In this document: positions 35,397 to 35,850 of the stretch, in pieces
Numbering within the stretch: the stretch's first letter is position 1
How the letters are laid out: each line of letters opens with the position of its first letter
Assembly: GCF_002749975.1 (NCBI RefSeq)
Contig: NZ_PEIG01000026.1
Coordinates: 1 to 35,850 of the forward strand
Direction: 5' to 3'
Source of the DNA: Gloeocapsopsis sp. IPPAS B-1203
Lineage (GTDB): Bacteria > Cyanobacteriota > Cyanobacteriia > Cyanobacteriales > Chroococcidiopsidaceae
DNA length: 35,850 nt
The notes under the pieces: model-generated
Told to the model about the DNA's origin: nothing
The model's input: the letters and a program-made list of their open reading frames with translations, nothing else
Database searches by the model: none
Position numbers and translations under genes: made by a program

Positions 35397-35809
35397 AAGA
35401 TAGTTCTATAATTTTGTATAAAATATATCTGAATGGTACAAATATATTACTGAGATTGCTTAGGCAGATACACGGTACTTTGTTGTAGATCCAACCTAAT
35501 TGAGGGAAATACACAGCAGTCTTGCTGTAGTTCTACCCATGTAAGATGGATCTACAGCAAGCGATTCATTCATTCCGCCCAAACTGGAAGATCTACAGAT
35601 AAACTCTGTACAATAAATTGTTAGACTGCACTCTATCTCTAGAGTTTGTAAAGTTTTGTAGTTAGATTGAGAAAATACAGCAGTGTGGCGTGATGAAGGT
35701 ATCAGATAGCAAATTTGCTAGTGAGAGGATGTTTTAAAAGTAGGGTGTTTTGTAAGAAAGCTCACAAAGCTTAGGCTGAGATTTGTAGAAACCAGCACCT
35801 TGTGAGCGA
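35397..35809. other. Inverted-repeat-rich segment between integrase remnant and IS
   Basis: No gene. Two inverted repeats share an arm: TGTAGATCCA (35484-35493) with TGGATCTACA (35547-35556), and CTTGCTGTAG (35521-35530) with CTACAGCAAG (35552-35561). The motif GATCTACAG recurs once more about 40 bp downstream. A further 8-bp inverted repeat, GCTCACAA (35760-35767) and TTGTGAGC (35800-35807), lies just before the transposase start and may belong to the left end of the insertion sequence. Confidence 0.6.
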
Positions 35810-35850
35810 ATGACTAAAGCATACCGTAGCAATCTGACGTGGGAACAGTG
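35810..35850 (+). CDS. IS5-like transposase, N-terminal fragment cut by window edge
   Basis: The last 41 bp encode MTKAYRSNLTWEQ followed by a partial Trp codon. This start is characteristic of cyanobacterial IS5/IS1031-type DDE transposases, whose proteins begin with M-x-K-x-Y-x-S-(N/D)-L and E-Q-W. The rest lies beyond the window, so intactness is unknown. It adjoins the integrase remnant, consistent with a mobile-DNA hotspot. Confidence 0.7.
   Translation, partial: MTKAYRSNLTWEQ

Noticed and set aside
35214-35411. 65-codon plus-strand frame
   Set aside because: It lies antisense to the IntI-like remnant, which gives a far better explanation of the sequence.
1-35850. CRISPR arrays, rRNA, prophage or toxin-antitoxin modules
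   Set aside because: No regularly spaced direct repeats, no rRNA-like sequence, no phage structural genes and no paired small toxin/antitoxin frames were seen.

Overview
The window comes from a cyanobacterium. The HIP1 octamer GCGATCGC is scattered through nearly all genes. Ycf23 (DUF561) and a BicA-type SulP transporter are present, and Hanks-type kinases, FHA proteins and WD40 proteins are abundant, as in large-genome freshwater or terrestrial cyanobacteria. Base composition is moderately AT-rich and intergenic spaces are long. I cannot fix the genus from this sequence.

Layout. 1-3.1 kb: an ABC-2 type exporter pair (ATPase, then a large permease). 3.1-4.2 kb (minus): a HAD-IIB phosphatase translationally coupled to a small unknown protein. 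4.5-8.0 kb (plus): a YedZ/ferric-reductase-like haem membrane protein, a membrane-anchored 7-blade WD40 protein and a vanadium haloperoxidase-type enzyme. 8.1-11.2 kb (minus): sucD-sucC (succinyl-CoA ligase) and a short-chain dehydrogenase. 11.4-23.5 kb: a dense signalling region containing a Ser/Thr kinase-TM-WD40 protein, an FHA-flavoprotein fusion in an operon with a small FHA/zinc-knuckle protein, a cation/proton antiporter with a small membrane protein, a secreted-type trypsin-like protease fused through a TM segment to two FHA domains, a second Ser/Thr kinase with a TM and basic repeat tail, and an exported WD40 protein. 23.5-28.5 kb: a FetB-like permease, a DegT-family aminotransferase, ycf23, a decayed DUF389 membrane-protein gene and an AI-2E/PerM-type transporter. 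28.9-34.8 kb: an alpha/beta-hydrolase-like protein, bicA, a PfkB sugar kinase and an ABC-2 permease lacking an adjacent ATPase. 34.8-35.85 kb: mobile-DNA debris comprising a truncated integron-type integrase pseudogene, an inverted-repeat-rich segment and the first codons of an IS5-like transposase at the window edge.

How the genes work together. The most coherent theme is phosphorylation-dependent signalling at the cell envelope. Two Thr kinases and four FHA phosphothreonine-reading domains (in three proteins) lie within about 11 kb. The effector modules attached to the readers are a protease and a flavoprotein oxidoreductase. This is the best candidate for an under-described system. The functional link is inferred from proximity and domain logic and is not demonstrated. 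The remaining genes are metabolic or transport functions in mostly separate transcription units. No CRISPR array, rRNA or convincing tRNA was seen.
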